A stretch of 64,000 bases of DNA, from positions 72,420-136,419 of the forward strand of contig JAPYVG010000003.1 of assembly GCA_028277025.1 (NCBI GenBank), in the 5' to 3' direction. This stretch comes from Sulfolobaceae archaeon. GTDB lineage: Archaea; Thermoproteota; Thermoprotei_A; Sulfolobales; Sulfolobaceae. A program made the translations under genes and the position numbers. Below the pieces are notes generated by a model that saw only the letters and a program-made list of their open reading frames with translations, searched no databases and was not told the DNA's origin. Of the stretch, positions 21,849 to 32,360 are shown piece after piece; positions within the stretch are counted from its first letter, which is position 1; every line of letters begins with the position of its first letter.

Positions 21849-22049
21849 TCATATGGGTCTGGTGTAATATATTACCTCCTTTATAATATCTACGTGGGAT
21901 AAAAGCATTCTCCTACAGCAATACCTCTTTACGCCTAAACTGTCTAAAACCTTTCCAGGGTCTTCGCCAGCCATAACCCTATTAATGAAGGGCTCCCACT
22001 TATCACCTATTAAACTACCGCATGTAAAACATCGTACGGGGATAATCAT
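21849..22049 (-). CDS. rpoN: RNA polymerase subunit N (Rpb10)
   Basis: This encodes 66 residues from ATG 22049, the standard length. The zinc-binding motif is intact: PVRCFTCGS at the start and [11 protein letters not shown] near 42-53 (CxxC...CC). A longer in-frame start at 22079 is rejected because an AGGTGAG ribosome-binding site lies just upstream of 22049 and the family begins [11 protein letters not shown]. The subunit anchors the D/L assembly platform of RNA polymerase. Confidence 0.95.
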   Translation of the reverse strand: MIIPVRCFTCGSLIGDKWEPFINRVMAGEDPGKVLDSLGVKRYCCRRMLLSHVDIIKEVIYYTRPI

Positions 22050-22054
22050 AAGGC

Positions 22055-22471
22055 TCACCTGTACGCTTTCTGTCTCCATCTCCTTGCACTATATCTCATC
22101 CATTTCTCAGATTCCGTCTGCCTTGGGTCTCCGGCTAACATAGTTCTATCATAGGCTTTGTAAATCTTCACTAATTCATCACTATTAGTAAACTTGACCA
22201 AAGCCTTAGCCAATGCCATTCTAGCTGCATCTGCTTGCCCCATTACTCCTCCCCCATAAACATAAATTCTCGCATCTACGGAATTCACAATCTTCTCACC
22301 AGCTAAAAGCAAAGGTTCCATAATTTTCATTCTAACTACTTCCATTGGTATAATCTCTATAGGAATATCATTAACAAATACTCGACCCTTACCAGGAGTT
22401 AAGTAGCACCTAGCCCTTGCCATTTTTCTCCTGGCAGAAGTTATAATCACTTGTGGTTTTTGCTCGCTCAT
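22055..22471 (-). CDS. rps9: 30S ribosomal protein uS9
   Basis: This encodes 138 residues. Features typical of S9 are the [22 protein letters not shown] opening, [20 protein letters not shown] near 74-93, and the basic C-terminal tail [11 protein letters not shown] that reaches the decoding site. It overlaps rpl13 by 4 bp upstream; the rpoN ribosome-binding site lies in its last codons. Confidence 0.95.
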   Translation of the reverse strand: MSEQKPQVIITSARRKMARARCYLTPGKGRVFVNDIPIEIIPMEVVRMKIMEPLLLAGEKIVNSVDARIYVYGGGVMGQADAARMALAKALVKFTNSDELVKIYKAYDRTMLAGDPRQTESEKWMRYSARRWRQKAYR

Positions 22472-22917
22472 TGATTAATACCTCCTAGTAGTTTTGATAA
22501 CTCAAGAACAGTTATATATTTACCTTTTAACCTTTTAACATCAGCGTCCTCAAACCTTATCATACTCTTTCCTTCAAATTCTTTAGGAATCCCAATGTAA
22601 ACTTTTAAATTCTTATACATTTGTTTTCCCATTTTATTTTTGGGCAACATACCCCTAATAGTCCTCTTAACTATGTTTATTGGATTCCTAGGCCTTCTAA
22701 TTCCGTGTTTATATGGATTTTGTAAGGTTCTTGCTGTGAACAGCAGAGAATATCCCCTCACGACCCTAGCCCTGGGGCCACTGATTACTGCTTTTTCAGC
22801 GTTAACAATTACAACTTTCTTATTTTGCTTTAGTAATTTTACGACGTAAGTAGCCATCCTACCAAGTATCTGGTTTTCAGCATTAACAATTACTACTTCT
22901 TCTTGCTTTTGGCTCAT
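22468..22917 (-). CDS. rpl13: 50S ribosomal protein uL13
   Basis: This encodes 149 residues. The L13 motifs [28 protein letters not shown] and [21 protein letters not shown] are present. It is an early-assembly large-subunit protein. It overlaps rpl18e and rps9 by 4 bp each, part of a tightly packed translation operon. Confidence 0.95.
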   Translation of the reverse strand: MSQKQEEVVIVNAENQILGRMATYVVKLLKQNKKVVIVNAEKAVISGPRARVVRGYSLLFTARTLQNPYKHGIRRPRNPINIVKRTIRGMLPKNKMGKQMYKNLKVYIGIPKEFEGKSMIRFEDADVKRLKGKYITVLELSKLLGGINQ

Positions 22918-23264
22918 CCTTTCATCAACCTCACTGTTTTACCTTTAAAATCTTTAAACTCTTGAACTGCCTTATATAAACTCATAACTTGCCCACCACT
23001 TTTTAATATTTTCTCTTTCGCAGATTTGGAAAATGAATACGCAACAACTGTAACTGGGTGATCTAAATTACCAATTCCTAAGACTTTCCCTGGTACTACT
23101 ACAATGTCGTTTGGTTTAGTATACTTATTTATTTTATATAAATTAATATAAGGCCTCTTCCTACTTGGGCTTTCTAATTCTTCCGCTACGGCCTTCCAAA
23201 TCCTTTTCTTTTGTTTTTTAAGTAGGTATATGAGTTTTCTTAACATAATGTTAGTACTCGTCAT
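22914..23264 (-). CDS. rpl18e: 50S ribosomal protein eL18
   Basis: This encodes 116 residues, recognised as archaeal L18e by [27 protein letters not shown] sequence near 23-45, [13 protein letters not shown] and the [10 protein letters not shown] segment. It overlaps rpoD upstream and rpl13 downstream by 4 bp each. The rpoD-rpl18e-rpl13-rps9-rpoN-rps2 order is standard for archaea. Confidence 0.93.
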   Translation of the reverse strand: MTSTNIMLRKLIYLLKKQKKRIWKAVAEELESPSRKRPYINLYKINKYTKPNDIVVVPGKVLGIGNLDHPVTVVAYSFSKSAKEKILKSGGQVMSLYKAVQEFKDFKGKTVRLMKG

Positions 23265-24061
23265 TTTACGACCTCCTCCACCTTTGTTTTGAATTCATTT
23301 AATTTGCGTAATATGCTTTTACCCGCCTCTATTAAAATTCTCTCTGGCTTTAAACTACCAGAAGACTCGAGCTCAAGAATGTACTTATCCTCTATACTCT
23401 CGATCTTAATTTTACCTGAACAATACTTTAAGCACTCCTCACAAAGAGTACAAGCCAACTCATTAGCAACCACTAATTTACCGCCCTCTGATGAAAAAAC
23501 TCTCTCTGGACATATTTCAACCGCCTTTTCACAATTCTCTATTATGGTAACTTTCGGGTAGTATCTTAAAATAGAAACAGTTACCGGACTAAATTTTATA
23601 TGTTCTTTACCATAACCTAACCTTAACCTAGCCTCAAGAGTTATCTTCTGCCCCGGACCTAAAAGGACTATAGGAATAGAGCCACTTACTGGAACTACAG
23701 AGGGGTCGTCACTTTTAATATCACGAGAGTAAACCATTATTGGCGTTTTTTCCCTAGCCTCAACATCCAAATAAATTCTACTATAACAACCATCACAGTT
23801 CTCTGTACAATTGGCACACTCTTCTGGAGGCCTATAATGGCCTATTGCGTCATCTGATGTGAAAGGAATCATTGCGAGTCTATGGGCAAGAATTTCATCA
23901 TAAAGTGGGCTGTTATTCTCTATGAAATATACATCTTCAACAGCCATAGTTGGGACAAATAACATAGTAGCCCTTCTAATAGCGTTAGCGAACTCTAGTG
24001 GATAACCCTCTAAAACAATCTTAATTGATAAGTCGGATTTTTCGAGAACGGAAATAGGCAT
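23261..24061 (-). CDS. rpoD: RNA polymerase subunit D (Rpb3), Fe-S type
   Basis: This encodes 266 residues. The dimerisation domain includes LANAIRR-type [23 protein letters not shown] near 22-45. Two cysteine groups are visible: C82/C85/C89/C92 in the insert, and C177, C184, C204, C207, C210, C214 in a ferredoxin-like subdomain, matching the iron-sulfur cluster subdomain known from the Sulfolobus enzyme. The D-L heterodimer nucleates RNA polymerase assembly, and the cluster is thought to support folding. The gene lies between rps11 and rpl18e. Confidence 0.95.
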   Translation of the reverse strand: MPISVLEKSDLSIKIVLEGYPLEFANAIRRATMLFVPTMAVEDVYFIENNSPLYDEILAHRLAMIPFTSDDAIGHYRPPEECANCTENCDGCYSRIYLDVEAREKTPIMVYSRDIKSDDPSVVPVSGSIPIVLLGPGQKITLEARLRLGYGKEHIKFSPVTVSILRYYPKVTIIENCEKAVEICPERVFSSEGGKLVVANELACTLCEECLKYCSGKIKIESIEDKYILELESSGSLKPERILIEAGKSILRKLNEFKTKVEEVVK

Positions 24062-24066
24062 ATTGC

Positions 24067-24465
24067 TCAGACTCTTCTTCCTCTCCTTCCACCGGGCCTT
24101 CTAATAGTATCGTGAGGTAGAGGAGTAACATCTTCTATCCTACCTATTATGAAACCAGCCCTTGCCAAAGCCCTTATTGCAGGCTGTGCACCGGGACCTG
24201 GAGTTTTAGAACCATATCCTCCGGGTGCTCTAACTTTTATATGGATTGCTGATATTCCTTTCTCAAACGCGTCGTTAGCAGCCTTGTTTGCAGCTAGCAT
24301 AGCAGCATATGGTGAAGGCTTCTCCCTATCAGCCTTTACCACCATTCCTCCAGACGCTTTAGCTATTATTTCAGCTCCAGTTATGTCTGTTATAGTTATA
24401 ATTGTATTATTTTGAGACGCATAAATTCTGGCTATACCCCACCTAATTTCACGCCTGCTGGACAT
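24067..24465 (-). CDS. rps11: 30S ribosomal protein uS11
   Basis: This encodes 132 residues with the S11 signature: [52 protein letters not shown] and the basic tail [18 protein letters not shown] (each 20 residues or fewer). It forms part of the 30S platform. It overlaps rps4 by 17 bp. Confidence 0.96.
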   Translation of the reverse strand: MSSRREIRWGIARIYASQNNTIITITDITGAEIIAKASGGMVVKADREKPSPYAAMLAANKAANDAFEKGISAIHIKVRAPGGYGSKTPGPGAQPAIRALARAGFIIGRIEDVTPLPHDTIRRPGGRRGRRV

Positions 24466-24988
24466 TTACCTCACCACCTTGAGGGGCTGTAGGTGGATTT
24501 TGTTTGAATGGTGAAGTGGGATAGAAGTCTATTAAATCTTCCTCACCTTTCATAACAATATATCCCGGGGAAGTCACACGTTTACCGTTAATCGCTATAT
24601 GACCATGAACTATTAATTGCCTAGCTTGATATATTGTCCTAGCTAATCCTTTTCTATAAACAATTGTCTGAAGTCTCCTCTCTAGATAACTCTCCTCAGT
24701 TAAGCCCAGAATGTCATCTAAAGTTGCGTTCTCTTTAGTTAAAATTCCCATCTTATACAATTTATTAAGCAATTGTTTTTCTCTTATCGACCTCTCAGCT
24801 GGTGGTAATGCCAATAGCGACCTTGCTTGATGTCTAAAATTCCTTATAATAGTCTGAGCTAACCAAAGTTCACGCTTATTTCTTAATCCATATTTTCCTA
24901 TAAGTTCCTGCTCCCTCTCTAAATTAATCTTTATCCAAGGATGGCTAGGACCTTGCCACTTTCTTCTACTTTTCTTAGGATCACCCAT
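24449..24988 (-). CDS. rps4: 30S ribosomal protein uS4
   Basis: This encodes 179 residues. An archaeal S4 start ([18 protein letters not shown]) leads to the S4 RNA-binding domain around residues 103-160 ([21 protein letters not shown]). It is a primary 16S-binding protein of the 30S body. It lies 5 bp downstream of rps13 and has a Gln/Pro-rich C-terminal end. Confidence 0.96.
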   Translation of the reverse strand: MGDPKKSRRKWQGPSHPWIKINLEREQELIGKYGLRNKRELWLAQTIIRNFRHQARSLLALPPAERSIREKQLLNKLYKMGILTKENATLDDILGLTEESYLERRLQTIVYRKGLARTIYQARQLIVHGHIAINGKRVTSPGYIVMKGEEDLIDFYPTSPFKQNPPTAPQGGEVNVQQA

Positions 24989-24993
24989 TTAAA

Positions 24994-25515
24994 TCACCCT
25001 TGCTTTTTCTCTCCTCCACTACTACTTTGCTGTTGTTTTTGAGCTTGTTGTTGCGCTTGAGCGGCTTTAGATCTCCTAACTCCTACAGTAGCTCCAGTTC
25101 TTCCAGTAGTCCTAGTACGTTGACCCCTAACCTTTAATCCTAACATATGCCTAACTCCTCTCCAACTCTTGATCTTCTTCTCCCTCTCAATATCATTTCT
25201 TACATAGAATATTAAATCAGAAGTGACTAAATGCAAATCTATCCCACTCTCGTAATCTTTTCTCCTATTATACATCCAATTCGGGAGATTAGGTAGATTC
25301 TTATTTGCTAAAAGCTCTTCTATCTTCTTTATTTCTTCATCTGAAAGCTCGCCGAGTCTTCTATCTTTATCTAAGCCTAATTTAGCAACAATAGCCCTAG
25401 CTGTATTATATCCAATTCCCTTCACCATAGCTAATGCATAAGGCACTTTCATAGTGCCATCTACATCTTGCCCGAAAAGCCTAACTATATATTTAAACTG
25501 TTGCTGAGTAGACAT
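24994..25515 (-). CDS. rps13: 30S ribosomal protein uS13
   Basis: This encodes 173 residues. It has [20 protein letters not shown], then [12 protein letters not shown], and a basic [20 protein letters not shown] stretch characteristic of S13. The C-terminus carries a low-complexity Gln-rich tail ([17 protein letters not shown]) longer than in many archaea. It is the first gene of the ribosomal/RNA polymerase/isoprenoid operon that runs down to 16564. Confidence 0.95.
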   Translation of the reverse strand: MSTQQQFKYIVRLFGQDVDGTMKVPYALAMVKGIGYNTARAIVAKLGLDKDRRLGELSDEEIKKIEELLANKNLPNLPNWMYNRRKDYESGIDLHLVTSDLIFYVRNDIEREKKIKSWRGVRHMLGLKVRGQRTRTTGRTGATVGVRRSKAAQAQQQAQKQQQSSSGGEKKQG

Positions 25516-25542
25516 TAAGCATCAGCTTATACTCCTAAACTA

Positions 25543-26814
25543 TTAACTCCCTTTTAAAGTTTTCAATACCCTTTCCTTTTTATTACTAGCTAAAGTAAAG
25601 GCCTCATCAAATCTCTTTTTTAGATCATTTAACGAATAGGGGGAATAATTGCCTATTACTTTCTTAATAGGAGTGTAGGGAGACTCTCTGAACTTCATAT
25701 CTAAAGCCTCACCCGTGTCTAAGTCTATCAGAGGACGATCTGCTTTCCCAACTCTCCCAATAACATCAGCCCTTATACCCTTTTTTTGCAACTCCTTAGC
25801 CACCTTTTCGCCACTATATGTAAAAATTAATATAGAGTCTATAGAAAGTCCTAAGGGATCAATTTGTAATTCCTCTAACATCTTGAGAACCTTAGGATTT
25901 ATCAGTGCCTTAAACTTCTTCACACTAATCTCTAAAGAGAGCCCTTTAGGTATTTCGGTGGAAGTCGCTCTAATACCCCCGTTAGTTACATCAGTCATAC
26001 TTTCAATCTCTTGCCGTAACTCTTCATTTACCATTTTACACGTCTCTAAGTCCTTAAGGTTAATTGTCTCGTCAATAACGTCATAGTATGCATTGTAAAT
26101 TGCAGTAGTGGTAATAGTTCCACCACCATTGCCCTCAGTCATCACTATTTCCATACCTTCGCGTATGTTATCCCTAGAAAAGTATTTCTTATCTAGAACT
26201 CCTACAGCCGCTATTCCTCCGCTAATCCTTTCGCCAATGACCATATCTCCTCCAATCCTTAAAGTACTTCCAGCGAGAATTTGTATTCCTAAATAATCCG
26301 TAACAGACATAACTCCAGCTTCAAAATCAAATAGCATCCCTATGTCACTGTCATCTGACAAATGAATGTCTATAATTACCCCTAATGGTCTTGCACCTTT
26401 AACCATGATATCTCTTAAAGCTGCTCGGGTAGCGTGAAATCCGGCTAAAAAGGGGAAGTATGCTAATCTCGAGTGAATGCCATCTACAGATACTACTATC
26501 CCCTCCTTTACTCTTGCGTCTTCAAAACCCTTTAAGTTACTTAATTGTAACAGTTTTTCATGAATTAAATGATCACCTACGCCTCTAGATCCTAAACCAG
26601 CCTCGCCAGCTTTTATCCCAGTCTTAGGGTACCTTAAGATCTCCTTTACCTTCTCGGCCTCTAATGAATTTTTTATTTCTATGATAATGGAATTTATTAA
26701 CTTATCCCTTAGGGGATAATCAGCGCCTTTATAAAACGTAATTTCCTCTAATAGTTTTTTCCTAATTTCTTCTATATCTGGATATAACTTCCTAGCTATA
26801 CCTTCTAAATCCAT
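25543..26814 (-). CDS. AIR synthase-related protein (PurM/ThiL/HypE-like ATPase)
   Basis: This encodes 423 residues from ATG 26814; upstream in-frame sequence would run into the divergent gene, so the shorter start is preferred. An N-terminal helical extension (about 1-95) precedes an AIRS N-terminal domain with VSVDGIHSRLAYFPFLAGFHAT and GARPLGVIIDIHLSDDSD, then a GERISGGIAAVGVL segment and an AIRS C-terminal domain with MTDVTNGGIRATSTE. Such folds bind ATP and phosphorylate or activate small molecules. The specific reaction is unknown. It is divergent from yjbQ with a 26-bp gap. Confidence 0.75.
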   Translation of the reverse strand: MDLEGIARKLYPDIEEIRKKLLEEITFYKGADYPLRDKLINSIIIEIKNSLEAEKVKEILRYPKTGIKAGEAGLGSRGVGDHLIHEKLLQLSNLKGFEDARVKEGIVVSVDGIHSRLAYFPFLAGFHATRAALRDIMVKGARPLGVIIDIHLSDDSDIGMLFDFEAGVMSVTDYLGIQILAGSTLRIGGDMVIGERISGGIAAVGVLDKKYFSRDNIREGMEIVMTEGNGGGTITTTAIYNAYYDVIDETINLKDLETCKMVNEELRQEIESMTDVTNGGIRATSTEIPKGLSLEISVKKFKALINPKVLKMLEELQIDPLGLSIDSILIFTYSGEKVAKELQKKGIRADVIGRVGKADRPLIDLDTGEALDMKFRESPYTPIKKVIGNYSPYSLNDLKKRFDEAFTLASNKKERVLKTLKGS

Positions 26815-26840
26815 GAGATAAAATATAATGTGGGGGAATA

Positions 26841-27245
26841 ATGAAGATAATTTCAAAAGAGTTCCAGGTAAAAACAAAGTCGAGGTTCGAAAGTATTGAT
26901 ATAACGGAATTCGTAGAAGAAAGCGTTAAAGGTATAAATGACGGTGTAGCTTATATTTTTTCAAAGCATACTACATGTGCAATTATTATAAATGAGGCAG
27001 AAAAAGGGCTAATGAAAGATTATATAGAATGGGCTAAAAGACTTGTGCCACCAGACGGCTTCTTTGAACATAATAATATTGACAATAACGGGCATGCACA
27101 TATAATTTCGTCTATAATTGGAAACTCTAGAGTAATACCAATAACGGGGGGTAAACTTGATCTTGGGACTTGGCAAAGGGTTATATTGTTAGAGTTTGAT
27201 GGACCTAGAACCCGTACTGTATTAGTTAGAGCTATGGGAGAATAA
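26841..27245 (+). CDS. YjbQ/UPF0047 family protein
   Basis: This encodes 134 residues, the family's usual size. Signature features are FSKHTTCAIIINEAEKGL near 44-61, a FFEHNNIDNNGHAHIISSI-type metal-binding stretch near 75-93, and GTWQRVILLEFDGPRTR near 108-124. The conserved His/Glu residues form a putative metal site. Bacterial members show weak thiamine-phosphate synthase activity, but the true role is unknown. Confidence 0.85.
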   Translation: MKIISKEFQVKTKSRFESIDITEFVEESVKGINDGVAYIFSKHTTCAIIINEAEKGLMKDYIEWAKRLVPPDGFFEHNNIDNNGHAHIISSIIGNSRVIPITGGKLDLGTWQRVILLEFDGPRTRTVLVRAMGE

Positions 27246-27290
27246 TGGCTTTTTTAGCTGTTTTATGCAATTATTAGTGGGCCAAATAAA

Positions 27291-27617
27291 ATGCCACCAT
27301 CTACATTCTCTATATTCGATAAGATAGGATTTTGTAGTGATTCTTCATGTATAGAAAAAATTGTAGATGAGTACCTTATGAACCTCATGAGAGAGAGTGT
27401 TAAAGGTAAAGATAACTCTTTCAAATTATTCGAAAGCGAGGATGAGTCTGTTGACGAGAGGGAATTCTTTAATTATTATAAGTTCACTGAATCGTTATTA
27501 CTTAAAGTAATTGAGAATGAACTCGATTTAGACTATGTTATTAATGATCTCAAGGAAAGACTAGGTAAAACGCATCCAATTGTAATGCTTTTAAGGCAAC
27601 TAACTGAAGAGGAATAG
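27291..27617 (+). CDS. Small acidic helical protein, unknown
   Basis: This encodes 108 residues. It is acidic and mostly helical, with two cysteines (GFCSDSSCIEK, near 13-19) but no zinc motif. I recognise no family. It lies 45 bp after yjbQ and 42 bp before tyrS on the same strand, so it may be co-transcribed with either. The reading frame is clean and the start codon is ATG. Confidence 0.5.
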   Translation: MPPSTFSIFDKIGFCSDSSCIEKIVDEYLMNLMRESVKGKDNSFKLFESEDESVDEREFFNYYKFTESLLLKVIENELDLDYVINDLKERLGKTHPIVMLLRQLTEEE

Positions 27618-27659
27618 AATTTTTTATTTGTTATAGGATTTTGTTTTGGGGATGCTTAT

Positions 27660-28745
27660 TTGAATTTGGACGAACAGCTAAAACTAATATCTAAAAACAC
27701 AGTTGAAATAGTAACAATAGAAGAGCTTAAACAAAAAATAGAGAATAAAGAGAAATTAAAAGGTTATATTGGTTTTGAACCTAGTGGATTATTCCACATA
27801 GGTTGGTTGATCTGGGCACAGAAGCTTAAAGACTTAATTAACGCCGGAATAGAAATGAGCGTATTAGTTGCAACATGGCATGCATGGATTAACGATAAGC
27901 TAGGCGGGGATCTGAACAAAATTAAGCTAGCTGGTGATTACGCACTTGAAGTTTTAAGGGCTTTTGGAGTAGATATGAGTAAATTAAAAGTGGTTTATGC
28001 CGAGGACTTGGTGAAAGATAGCAATTATTGGGCTTTAGTGATAAGAATCGCAAAGAACACAAGCCTAGCCAGGATGAAGAGGGCATTAACCATTATGGGA
28101 AGAAAGGCCGAGGAAGCTGAACTCGACACTTCTAAGTTGATATACCCGGCAATGCAAGTTGCGGACATATTTTACCAAGACTTAGATATAGCATTAGGGG
28201 GGACGGATCAGAGAAAAGCTCATATGTTAGCTAGAGACGTTTCAGACAAACTAGGTAAGAAGAAGGTAATTGCAATCCACACACCGCTTTTAGTAGGACT
28301 TCAAGGCGGACAAAGAATGAACGTCAGTGGAGAGGAGGAAGAGGATTACCTCGCCAGTATAAAGATGAGTAAGTCAAAGCCAGAGACTGCAATATTTGTA
28401 CACGATCCGCCGGAACTAGTAGAAGCTAAATTAAGGAGTGCTTATTGCCCAGCAAGAGTGGTTGAAAATAACCCAGTATTACAGATTAATAAATACATAA
28501 TCTTTGCACAAGACGGTGTAAAACTAAAAGTGGAAAGGGACATAAAATACGGCGGAGACATTGAGTTTAACTCATACGAAGAGCTAGAAAGGACATATAT
28601 TGAAGGTAAATTACATCCATTAGACTTAAAGCTTGCCACGGCTAAAAAATTAAATGAAATCTTAGACCCAATAAGAAAAGCTCTAAATGCAAAAAGTGAG
28701 TTCACATCCCTTGTCTCAGAATTGGAGAGAAGTATAACTAGGTAA
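27660..28745 (+). CDS. tyrS: Tyrosyl-tRNA synthetase
   Basis: This encodes 361 residues, an archaeal/eukaryal-type class I enzyme. The HIGH-like motif is GLFHIGWLIWAQKL near 43-56; the YPAMQVADI and GGTDQRKAHMLARD tyrosine-binding segments follow; SIKMSKSKPETAIF carries KMSKS near 235. The start is a TTG at 27660; no ATG or GTG fits the N-terminus better. It charges tRNA-Tyr. It is followed by dnaG after 15 bp. Confidence 0.93.
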   Translation: MNLDEQLKLISKNTVEIVTIEELKQKIENKEKLKGYIGFEPSGLFHIGWLIWAQKLKDLINAGIEMSVLVATWHAWINDKLGGDLNKIKLAGDYALEVLRAFGVDMSKLKVVYAEDLVKDSNYWALVIRIAKNTSLARMKRALTIMGRKAEEAELDTSKLIYPAMQVADIFYQDLDIALGGTDQRKAHMLARDVSDKLGKKKVIAIHTPLLVGLQGGQRMNVSGEEEEDYLASIKMSKSKPETAIFVHDPPELVEAKLRSAYCPARVVENNPVLQINKYIIFAQDGVKLKVERDIKYGGDIEFNSYEELERTYIEGKLHPLDLKLATAKKLNEILDPIRKALNAKSEFTSLVSELERSITR

Positions 28746-28760
28746 CGGGGGAAGATTAAA

Positions 28761-29981
28761 ATGAAATATAATGTAATTCTCAAGTTTGAAGTAGAAGGAA
28801 TAGTCGATAAACCCGATGTAATAGGTGCAGTATTTGGACAAACTGAAAATTTATTTGGAGAAGAATTCGACTTAAGGGAGTTACAAGATAAAGGAAGGCT
28901 AGGGAGAATAACTGTCGACCTAACAACCGGTAAAGGGAAGACTGAAGGAACAATTATAATCCCTTCAAATTTAGATCGAATTGAAACAGCGTTAATAGCC
29001 GCGATGGTAGAAAACGTTGATAAAGTTGGTCCTTATAACGCTAAGTTCCAGTTAGTCGAAATACAAGATATAAGAGAGGAAAAGATAAAAAAGATCATAG
29101 ACAGAGCTAAACAAATTTTATCATCATGGACAAAGGAGAAGACTTTAGATATTAAAGAAGTAATAAATGAGATTTCATCGTCCGTAAAAACCGGGGAAAT
29201 AATAGAATACGGACCAGAAAAATTACCAGCAGGGCCAGACGTAGAAAAAGACCCAGAACTAATAATAGTAGAAGGAAGAGCGGACGTGATAAATTTACTT
29301 AGATATGGTTATAGAAATACGATAGCGATAGAGGGTGCAACGGGTAAAATACCTCAAACTGTAATTGACCTAGCTAAACAAAAGAAAATAGTGATAGCAT
29401 TTTTAGATGGAGACCACGGAGGGGACTTAATCCTAAAACAACTTTTATCAAGCAACATAAAACTTGATTATATTGCCAGAGCACCACCAGGGAAAGAAGT
29501 GGAAGAACTAACTGGCAAGGAAATAGCTAAAGCATTATCAAATATGATGACAGTTAGCCAATATCTTAAGAAGCAACAAGAAGTGCAACAAGCAATAAAC
29601 CAAGCTATAAGTCAAGAGAGTAATACAAATGTTACAACGCTATTGACAGAAGAGAAACCAAAAGAAGTTAAAATCACTATAACTATCCCACAACAAGTAT
29701 TAGAGGATATTAAAAAACTCCCTGGAACATTAGAGGGAGTATTCTATGATGAAAACTGGAATCCGATAGAGAGAATTCAAGTAAGAGATATTGTGCAAAA
29801 GCTTGAAAGTACTAACGATAATAGGATAAAATACATCGTGTTTGACGGTGTAATAACGCAGAGGCTCGTAGATCTAGCGTCATCAAAGAATATAAAGATG
29901 TTAATAGGTGCTAGAATAGGTGGAATTACGAAAAGACCTAAAGATCTTGAATTACTTAGTTTGACAGATATTATTTCTTAA
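28761..29981 (+). CDS. dnaG: Archaeal DnaG-type primase
   Basis: This encodes 406 residues. The Toprim domain (about 168-250) carries IIVEGRADVINLL and AFLDGDHGGDLIL, with the catalytic Glu and the DxD pair. It lacks the bacterial zinc-binding and DnaB-binding domains, as archaeal DnaG does. Archaeal DnaG has primase activity and also associates with the exosome in Sulfolobus. Its 3' end overlaps convergent polB3 by 11 bp. Confidence 0.92.
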   Translation: MKYNVILKFEVEGIVDKPDVIGAVFGQTENLFGEEFDLRELQDKGRLGRITVDLTTGKGKTEGTIIIPSNLDRIETALIAAMVENVDKVGPYNAKFQLVEIQDIREEKIKKIIDRAKQILSSWTKEKTLDIKEVINEISSSVKTGEIIEYGPEKLPAGPDVEKDPELIIVEGRADVINLLRYGYRNTIAIEGATGKIPQTVIDLAKQKKIVIAFLDGDHGGDLILKQLLSSNIKLDYIARAPPGKEVEELTGKEIAKALSNMMTVSQYLKKQQEVQQAINQAISQESNTNVTTLLTEEKPKEVKITITIPQQVLEDIKKLPGTLEGVFYDENWNPIERIQVRDIVQKLESTNDNRIKYIVFDGVITQRLVDLASSKNIKMLIGARIGGITKRPKDLELLSLTDIIS

Positions 29982-32322
29982 AGAAACTCAGAATATCAAC
30001 TCCTCCAGATTTAAGTGAATTTTCTTTTACACCAAATACCTCTAATACCCTCATAGCTGATGGGACTATTTGTTTATCTATGTAATATTCAACATCTATT
30101 CTGTTTTTATCTTTCACTAGGAAATACGGTTCGGCCCTATCAGAAACCCTTCCTCCGCCTTTAACAATAACATAACCTATCTTCCCGCCCTTAGTGATTA
30201 AGAACCCAGCTTTTAACGCTTTCTTAGCAGCAACAACGTGGGGGGCTGTAATATCATATTCATCCAAATCTTTATCTATCCCTTTCCATATTACTAAATC
30301 CTCGATCCTATACTCACCACGCCTAACTGCCATTACAACTTTTCTAACATATTTCACCGCTTCGTCCACTTTACCAGACTGTAATATAATTTCAATAACG
30401 TTCTTCTGCACTTCTTTTGCTAATTCGCACCAATCACCCCTAATCGCCTCAAAACCTACTATGTCTACTTTACCATCTTGAGTTAGACCGGCATATCGTT
30501 TCTTATTCTCAGTGAAGAAAACCCTTCTATACACTTTATCAATTTTTATCTCCATATCAAACATAGAAGATATTGTGTTAACTAACTTACCTATTAGGTT
30601 TTTATCACCTTTAACAAAAATCGAGTCAGTATCGCCGTAAATAACAGTGAACCCCATTTTTCTAGCAAGTTCGGCAGACTGACTAATTATATTCCTACCC
30701 CAAGCTGTAACTGCCTCTGCGCCTTCTTTACTATACCATCTAGCCCCTAACCAACCCATATAACCGTAAAACGCATTAGCCATAACCTTTAATGCCTTCT
30801 GCCTCTCGTTTAATATCCTTTTCTCGTACTCATCAGTACTCAGCTCCAATTGCTTCTTTACTCTTTTCCTCTCTTCAATTAATTGAGACAACACGTTTTT
30901 GTATAGCCCAGCTGGTTCTTTTCTAAATTTATATCCAACACTGGGGGCAGCCCAACAATCGTTACATTCTCCTCTAATCAAGGTATCTGGACCTATATTA
31001 TACTTGATCATAATAGTTGGATACATCGAGGAAAAATCTAGAACGTAAACATCTTCATGAATACCCTTAGTTGGCTCAATAACTAGCCCCCCTTCGTAGC
31101 CCTCATAATTCCTCTCCTCTTTATTAGGAATTAACTCATTATATCTCGCAGCTTCTCTCATCAGAAGCCACTCGACTCTGTGTCCAACACTTGCCATAGC
31201 TAATTGATCTAACGGAAGCCCCGAGATTTTAGTAAGTTCTATACCGAAAGGTAAAAATACCTCTCCGAGTAAGTAAGTTGATTTAGCGTCGTCCATATTA
31301 TATTGAAGTAAAACCTTTCTTTTTTCTTTATCATCCCAGTATTTAGGTATATCATACCACTCGAGAATTACTCTATTTTTTAAAGGCATTACACCTAAAT
31401 AATCTGCAATATTTTCTAGGCTTTTGACTTTAACTTCTTGGATTGATGAGGCAAAACCTATTAAATCAACATTTAACCTACCAGTAACTGAGAAGTGACC
31501 ATAAACACCTTGAGAAGGCTCTCCCCCGACCCTTCTACCTATATCTAATTTTATACCTTTAGAGTGGGCTCTCTCAAGTAAATAAGGCCAATCAAAAGAA
31601 TTACAATTGTAGCAAAGAATAATATCTGGGTCATAAGATTGGACAAAATTAACGAATTCCTTTATAATTTGCTTATCGTCGTGCTCATCACCTACAAACT
31701 GTTTTCCTCCCTCTTTTGTCCAAACGCCTATAATGATAATTGGATCTCTTCTTGGGTTAGGTGCACCGTACTTATTGTAAACTTCAATATCAAAAGCCAT
31801 TACTTTTAGGTCTGGTAATTTACCCTCTTCAATCCCAATAATCCTCTTCAACTCATATACCTTGCTCACCTTAAAGTTCTCGTTACTTACCTCATCAACT
31901 TCAGCTTTTAACCAATAAAACGGTTTTATACCGACATCTATTGAATATCTCATATAAAACCTAATGTCAGCTTCTAAAACTTGTTTAACACCAGTAATTT
32001 TTGCAACCTCATCCCTATATACCCTTACATATGCTGGTATCACAGTTTCTATTTTAAGGACTTTAACCGGATTGCCAAAATATTTCTTCTCTTCCACTGT
32101 TATATTCGTAATGGGGGAAGAGGGTTTGCTCAACTTTTTAATTTCTGAAATTATATCATCAATTTTAGCATTTTCGTCAATTAAAGCATAGAAATAAGGT
32201 CTAAAGTTCTTCTCTAATAATACAACTCTCTCGCCGTTCTTACTAATTGCCCAAATAAAGATAACTGGAACGTTGTTTATAACGTCATAAGAGAAATCAA
32301 GTATAAAGAACTCATCAATCAT
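29971..32322 (-). CDS. dpo3: DNA polymerase family B, PolB3-type
   Basis: This encodes 783 residues from ATG 32322 (a GTG at 32364 would add 14 residues; the family begins at MIDEFFILDF). The 3'-5' exonuclease is intact: FDIEVY (Exo I), YNCNSFDWPYL (Exo II), YNMDDAKSTYLL (Exo III). Polymerase motifs are DFSSMYPTIM (A), KVMANAFYGYMG (B), YGDTDSIFV (C) and KKRYAGL. All catalytic residues are present, so this is an active enzyme, unlike the degenerate PolB2 group. The dnaG-polB3 neighbourhood matches other Sulfolobales; that is why I choose PolB3. Confidence 0.82.
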   Translation of the reverse strand: MIDEFFILDFSYDVINNVPVIFIWAISKNGERVVLLEKNFRPYFYALIDENAKIDDIISEIKKLSKPSSPITNITVEEKKYFGNPVKVLKIETVIPAYVRVYRDEVAKITGVKQVLEADIRFYMRYSIDVGIKPFYWLKAEVDEVSNENFKVSKVYELKRIIGIEEGKLPDLKVMAFDIEVYNKYGAPNPRRDPIIIIGVWTKEGGKQFVGDEHDDKQIIKEFVNFVQSYDPDIILCYNCNSFDWPYLLERAHSKGIKLDIGRRVGGEPSQGVYGHFSVTGRLNVDLIGFASSIQEVKVKSLENIADYLGVMPLKNRVILEWYDIPKYWDDKEKRKVLLQYNMDDAKSTYLLGEVFLPFGIELTKISGLPLDQLAMASVGHRVEWLLMREAARYNELIPNKEERNYEGYEGGLVIEPTKGIHEDVYVLDFSSMYPTIMIKYNIGPDTLIRGECNDCWAAPSVGYKFRKEPAGLYKNVLSQLIEERKRVKKQLELSTDEYEKRILNERQKALKVMANAFYGYMGWLGARWYSKEGAEAVTAWGRNIISQSAELARKMGFTVIYGDTDSIFVKGDKNLIGKLVNTISSMFDMEIKIDKVYRRVFFTENKKRYAGLTQDGKVDIVGFEAIRGDWCELAKEVQKNVIEIILQSGKVDEAVKYVRKVVMAVRRGEYRIEDLVIWKGIDKDLDEYDITAPHVVAAKKALKAGFLITKGGKIGYVIVKGGGRVSDRAEPYFLVKDKNRIDVEYYIDKQIVPSAMRVLEVFGVKENSLKSGGVDILSFFKK

Positions 32323-32360
32323 ATAATTAGAGTAGCGAATACTCAATAAAATACTTTTGA

